This document shows, one piece after another, positions 32,840 through 36,398 of a stretch of DNA of 36,398 nt (position 1 is its first letter; the number at the start of each line of letters is the position of its first letter). The notes beneath the pieces were generated by a model. It was not told the DNA's origin. It saw only the letters and a list, made by a program, of their open reading frames with translations, and ran no database searches. The translations under genes were made by a program, and so were the position numbers. The stretch is from NCBI GenBank assembly GCA_900762325.1, contig CAAFGG010000033.1, positions 1 to 36,398 on the forward strand. Reading direction: 5' to 3'. This DNA comes from an uncultured Collinsella sp. Its GTDB lineage: Bacteria > Actinomycetota > Coriobacteriia > Coriobacteriales > Coriobacteriaceae.

Positions 32840-33985
32840 CTACACGTAGACCTTGTCGAGACGCATGCCAAAGCCGCAGGCGACCTCGTAGTTAATCGTT
32901 CCGCGCAGTCGGGCCATCTCGTCCATAGTGATCTCGGCATCGCCATCGCGGCCGACAATGATCATCTCGTCACCATACTCGGCCTCGGGAATCTCGTGTG
33001 CCGGGTTGGACTGAATGGCGACCATAAACTGGTCCATGCAGATATTGCCAACCTGATGCACACGCTCGCCGCGATACAGCACATCCATACGATTGGAAAG
33101 CGTACGCGATAGGCCATCGGCATAACCGATCGGCAGCGTGCAGATCTGAACGCGCGTACGCGGTACGCGGTAGGTAAAACCGTAGCCCACGCCCTCACCC
33201 ATCGCAGGGTGTGCCACGCGCGTCACACGCGCATGGACGCTCATAACGGGATCAAGCTGCATCACGCGGCCACTCAGCTCGCACGGCTGCATGCCATACA
33301 AGCCAACGCCGGCGCGGATCATATCAAAATGCATCGAGGGGTCGAGCATCGAGGACGGCGTGTTGGCGCAGTGCACGATACCGCACTCAAAACCCGCATC
33401 CTTAATGGCCTGAACGGCCTCGGTAAAGCGCTGACACTGCAGCTTGTAGTCCCAGCCCGAAGGTTCATCGGCCGTGGCGAAGTGCGTAAATACGCCGTCG
33501 CACTGAATACCGCGATGGAAATTTATACCGCGGACAAAGTCGAGCACCTGCGTGTAGTGAACGCCGATACGATTCATGCCCGTCTCGATGGCGAGATGAT
33601 ACTTGCCCACTTTGCCCGCCGCGACGGCACATTCGCCATACGCAAGAGCAAAGTCAGACGTATAGACCGAAGGCATGATATCAAACTCGAGCAACGTCGG
33701 AATGGCCTCGATAGGCGGCTCGCTTAGGATGAGGATGGGTTTCGTAATCCCGCCCTGTCGGAGCTCAACGCCCTCGTTAACCGTCGCCACGGCAAACATG
33801 TCGGCACCGGCCGAATACATGATCTTGGCGCACTCAACAGCTCCATGACCATAAGCATCGGCCTTGACCACGCAGCACAGGCGCTGACGCGGATTCAACA
33901 AGTTCTTATAGGCCCTCGTGTTGCGACGGAGCGCCCCGCGGTCGATCTCGACCCAGGACCAGCGCGTCAAATCGGCTTTATTCAT
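32840..33985 (-). CDS. alr: Alanine racemase
   Basis: This PLP enzyme makes D-alanine for peptidoglycan. The 381-residue protein has the PLP lysine in VVKADAYGHG (Lys 41), the middle motif TGMNRIG, and the catalytic tyrosine region GYGFTYRV, followed by PIGYADGLSR and GNICMDQFMV. Its ATG follows the TAA of nnr by two bases (TAATCATG), so translation is probably coupled. The stop is eight bases ahead of the glycosylase start. Confidence 0.97.
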   Translation of the reverse strand: MNKADLTRWSWVEIDRGALRRNTRAYKNLLNPRQRLCCVVKADAYGHGAVECAKIMYSAGADMFAVATVNEGVELRQGGITKPILILSEPPIEAIPTLLEFDIMPSVYTSDFALAYGECAVAAGKVGKYHLAIETGMNRIGVHYTQVLDFVRGINFHRGIQCDGVFTHFATADEPSGWDYKLQCQRFTEAVQAIKDAGFECGIVHCANTPSSMLDPSMHFDMIRAGVGLYGMQPCELSGRVMQLDPVMSVHARVTRVAHPAMGEGVGYGFTYRVPRTRVQICTLPIGYADGLSRTLSNRMDVLYRGERVHQVGNICMDQFMVAIQSNPAHEIPEAEYGDEMIIVGRDGDAEITMDEMARLRGTINYEVACGFGMRLDKVYV

Positions 33986-33987
33986 GA

Positions 33988-35604
33988 TTAGTCATCCGAC
34001 CCTTCGTCCATGATTCCCAGATCTTCGAGCGCATCCTTTGCCGCCAACTCCATAGCGGGGCCGATCAAGTCAATCAAATCGGTCGCAATAACGCTCTTCT
34101 CACCGTACTCCGTGGCTGCGGCAAAACCAGCGTAGCTGTGGAGCGCGACGGCGTACGAATACAGCAGTTCCCAACGATCCATCTCGTCACGCATGGTGGC
34201 CAGCGTGCCAGCCAAAATGCCCGCAAGGACATCGCCCGAACCGGCAGTCGCCAGCGAAGCCGGACCCGAGAGCGGGAGCAACACACGCTCGACGCCGCAG
34301 ATAGCCGTCGTCGGCCCCTTAGCGATAACCACGAGATTGTCCGAGCCGGCAGCCCAGACAACCTTCTGCGCGGCCGCGATTGCGGTCCCCAGATCGTTGA
34401 CCTCATCCCCGGCAACCAAGCGCGAAAGCTCGCGATAGTGCGGCGTCATGACGAGCGGCTGCTCACGACGGTACATCTCGGGATTGCTATCGATACCATC
34501 AATGGCAATCTTAGAGAGGCAGTTGAGCGCATCGGCGTCCAAGATGAGCGGTACATCAAGCTCGAGCAAGCCCGAAACCACCTGCATAGCGCCGGCAGAC
34601 GTCGTCATACCGGGACCGCACAGCACGCAGCTGTACTTCTTTGCGATCTCGCACACCGTCATGCGCGCAGCGGCGCCAAAGGAGCCGCGGGAATCAGACG
34701 GAATAGCAAAGACGGGAATCGAAGGAAGTGCCATGCGAATGAGATTGGCACAGGCGTCAGGAGCCGCGACTGCCACGTAACCAGCACCCGCGCGAGCTGC
34801 AGACTTGGCCGCCATAATGGCAGCACCAGGATATTGCGCAGATCCGGCGACAATAAGCACAGAGCCACGGGAATACTTATCGATATTCGATGGTAGCGGA
34901 GCAAAGTAATCAACTAAGTCACCGGGCTCGACAATCTCGGCGGCGTGGTCGACATCATCGATGACCTCGTCAAGACGGTCGTAAAGATTGCCGCAGGTCA
35001 AATCGCCAGCATACTCAGGACCATCAGCGCTATACAGACCAATCTTGGGCGCAATCATCGTCACCGTGCGCTCGGCACGAATGCAGTCGTCATCAACAAC
35101 GCCCGTCTCGGCATTCAGGCCCGAGGGGACATCAATGGATACGACACAATCGGCGCATTCATTGACCGTAGGAATCCAAATGGAGAACGGCGCACGCAGA
35201 TTCCCGTGGAAACCGGTACCAAAAATGGCATCGACAACAACATCGGCCTTATCGATCAAAACCTCGAGTTCGTCACGCGAGGGACCGACGCAAACGTGCA
35301 CATCGCGGCCGGCAGTTCGACGAGCAACATGACGTGCCAGAGCAGCAGGAATCTCATCCGGCTCAACCGGAGAAACGATATCCACGTCCACACCCTTGTG
35401 GCTCAGGATATCGGCGGCAACCCAACCGTCGCCGCCATTATTACCAAAACCGACCAGAACGAGAACCCGATCGGGATTGAGCTTCAAGACCTCGTTGGCG
35501 GCAAACTCACCCGCTAGCTCCATAAGCTCGGCCTTCGAAGTCCCTTCGCGTTCGATGATATCCTCGAGACGAACGACTTCTTCGGTACTCAAAACCGGTT
35601 TCAT
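33988..35604 (-). CDS. nnr: Bifunctional NAD(P)H-hydrate epimerase / ADP-dependent dehydratase
   Basis: This enzyme repairs hydrated NADH and NADPH. The 538-residue protein has an N-terminal YjeF epimerase domain (VGFGNNGGDGWVAADIL; VVDAIFGTGFHG; SIDVPSGLNAETG) and a C-terminal ribokinase-like dehydratase domain (VLIVAGSAQYPGAAIMAAKSAARAG-like start; TPHYRELSRL; ATAGSGDVLAGILAG). The order is that of E. coli Nnr. The ATG abuts the TAG of acpS directly (TAGATG). The acpS-nnr-alr order is common in Gram-positive bacteria. Confidence 0.96.
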   Translation of the reverse strand: MKPVLSTEEVVRLEDIIEREGTSKAELMELAGEFAANEVLKLNPDRVLVLVGFGNNGGDGWVAADILSHKGVDVDIVSPVEPDEIPAALARHVARRTAGRDVHVCVGPSRDELEVLIDKADVVVDAIFGTGFHGNLRAPFSIWIPTVNECADCVVSIDVPSGLNAETGVVDDDCIRAERTVTMIAPKIGLYSADGPEYAGDLTCGNLYDRLDEVIDDVDHAAEIVEPGDLVDYFAPLPSNIDKYSRGSVLIVAGSAQYPGAAIMAAKSAARAGAGYVAVAAPDACANLIRMALPSIPVFAIPSDSRGSFGAAARMTVCEIAKKYSCVLCGPGMTTSAGAMQVVSGLLELDVPLILDADALNCLSKIAIDGIDSNPEMYRREQPLVMTPHYRELSRLVAGDEVNDLGTAIAAAQKVVWAAGSDNLVVIAKGPTTAICGVERVLLPLSGPASLATAGSGDVLAGILAGTLATMRDEMDRWELLYSYAVALHSYAGFAAATEYGEKSVIATDLIDLIGPAMELAAKDALEDLGIMDEGSDD

Positions 35605-36144
35605 CTATGCTCCTAGCGTATCTTGCGAAGCATCGCCCAGATGCTCCGTCAATGCTGAATTCTGCAGCTGCTCGAGCTCATCTAATACAGAGCGAGCCTC
35701 TTTAAATGTCTGCGCAACGCGTTTCTTGGTACTCACCTTTTCCTCTTTTGGCTTAGGCCGAGCATCTTCGGTAATCGCGATGGCATTCGCAACGGCCAAG
35801 TCTCCCGTAAGGGTAATGGAAAGAGCGACCTCAACAGCACCCAGTTCTTGAGCGATCTCGAGAGCACGGCCCGAAAGCAGCGCCTTCGGTTTGCCGAGTT
35901 TATCACGCGTTACCGAAACATCCTTGCGACCCACGCCTTGACTAAAACCCGTGCCGAGAGCTTTAAGCACCGCCTCGCGCGAAGCAAAGCGGCTCGCATA
36001 GTGAGCAGCGGGACGCGATGATGCATCGCAATACGCACGCTCTTCTTCGGTAAACACACGCCGAGCAAACGACGGCGTCTTTTCAAGAATAGATTTCATG
36101 CGGGAAATCTCGACGATATCAACGCCGATACCAGCTTCAGCCAT
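35605..36144 (-). CDS. acpS: Holo-[acyl-carrier-protein] synthase with C-terminal extension
   Basis: This enzyme transfers 4'-phosphopantetheine from CoA to acyl carrier protein. Residues 1-125 are a normal AcpS (GIGVDIVEISRM; FARRVFTEEERAYC; HYASRFASREAVLKALGTG; SITLTGDLAVANAIA). About 50 further residues follow (KPKEEKVSTKKRVAQTFKEA ...), a charged helical tail not needed in the usual enzyme. The start is set at 36142-36144 because GGAGGTGA precedes it; the ATG four codons upstream overlaps that site. It is the first gene of the operon. Confidence 0.93.
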   Translation of the reverse strand: MAEAGIGVDIVEISRMKSILEKTPSFARRVFTEEERAYCDASSRPAAHYASRFASREAVLKALGTGFSQGVGRKDVSVTRDKLGKPKALLSGRALEIAQELGAVEVALSITLTGDLAVANAIAITEDARPKPKEEKVSTKKRVAQTFKEARSVLDELEQLQNSALTEHLGDASQDTLGA

Positions 36145-36173
36145 GTTCACCTCCATATCGCACAGACTAAGTT

Positions 36174-36203
36174 ATTGTAGCCCGTTCACAGAAGATGCGA
36201 CAA
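36174..36203 (-). promoter_or_regulatory. Candidate promoter of the acpS operon
   Basis: On the minus strand TTGTCG and TACAAT (the latter at 36179-36174) are 18 bp apart, about 30 bp ahead of the acpS start codon and downstream of the rRNA terminator. Confidence 0.5.
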
Positions 36204-36247
36204 ACGAGGGTTATAAAACACAGCTACTATGTGAGACAAATTGCCCG

Positions 36248-36288
36248 AGATACAAAAAAGGGGGAGGCCGCGAGGCCTCCCCCTTTTT
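36248..36288 (-). terminator. Terminator at the end of the rRNA operon
   Basis: A perfect stem of AAAAAGGGGGAGGCC with GGCCTCCCCCTTTTT around a four-base loop (36254-36288), followed by TTTTTTGTATC on the minus strand. A smaller hairpin (GACGGC/GCCGTC, 36299-36315) lies between it and the 5S gene. Confidence 0.93.
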
Positions 36289-36319
36289 CAGTTTCGATGA
36301 CGGCTCGGTGCCGTCCACC

Positions 36320-36398
36320 GGTCAGCGGCGCCCTGGCCTCCCACGGGCTGGCCCCGCAGTACTCTCGGCGCGATGGGGCTTAGCTTCCGGGTTCGGAA
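36320..36398 (-). rRNA. rrf: 5S ribosomal RNA, 3' portion (cut by window edge)
   Basis: Read on the minus strand, the segment runs TTCCGAACCCGGAAGCTAAG, then CGCGCCGAGAGTACTGC and GTGGGAG, to GCGCCGCTGACC, the order of conserved blocks in bacterial 5S rRNA. The 5' third lies beyond the window. The 3' end is placed by comparison with the usual pairing end and may be off by a few bases. Confidence 0.88.

Overview
The window looks like part of a chromosome from a GC-rich member of the Coriobacteriia, most likely a Collinsella (C. aerofaciens-like) gut actinobacterium. This is inferred from gene content, gene order and codon style; no database search was run. Twenty-six protein genes are supported (one cut by the left edge), plus one tRNA-Gln, the 3' part of a 5S rRNA at the right edge, and many hairpins and repeats.

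Layout. (1) 1-3622, minus strand: two SIS-domain sugar-phosphate enzymes behind two overlapping GntR regulators and a small hypothetical protein; the arrangement resembles amino-sugar or fructosamine catabolism. (2) 3871-9000: a LacI regulator, murB, a Tat-exported coiled-coil cell-wall hydrolase and galE. (3) 9022-21364: an alpha-glucan/sugar block with malQ, glgP, a four-gene CUT1 ABC importer (binding protein, two permeases, ATPase), a TreR-like GntR regulator and, divergent from it, a PTS EIICB permease fused to a HAD phosphatase. Free sugars or oligosaccharides from ABC import could feed MalQ and GlgP, while the PTS protein could import and perhaps dephosphorylate a sugar. (4) 21478-23660: a polyprenyl diphosphate synthase, a cytoplasmic-looking protein with two peptidoglycan-binding domains, and tRNA-Gln. 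(5) 23661-24536: about 0.9 kb of non-coding DNA made of tRNA-end duplications, palindromes and an AT-rich element with long terminal inverted repeats. (6) 24537-28791: an unusual protein with a long disordered middle and a JetD/DUF2220-like Toprim C-terminus, and cstA with a long structured leader. (7) 29321-36144: a tight minus-strand housekeeping operon acpS-nnr-alr-udg-tsaE-tsaB/rimI/tsaD, the last being a three-domain fusion, preceded by the end of an rRNA operon.

The most unusual signal is a family of three palindromic elements (6123-6258, 24392-24528, 29179-29303). Each has a conserved core of about 69 nt that folds as one hairpin, set inside long, nearly perfect inverted arms whose sequence is different at every locus. 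All three sit in the same orientation just 3' of a minus-strand stop codon. Conserved core plus locus-specific palindromic arms is not explained by ordinary terminators or ordinary MITEs. Other candidates for follow-up are the EIICB-HAD fusion, the Toprim protein, the cstA leader RNA, and a four-site inverted-repeat cluster at 13023-13158.
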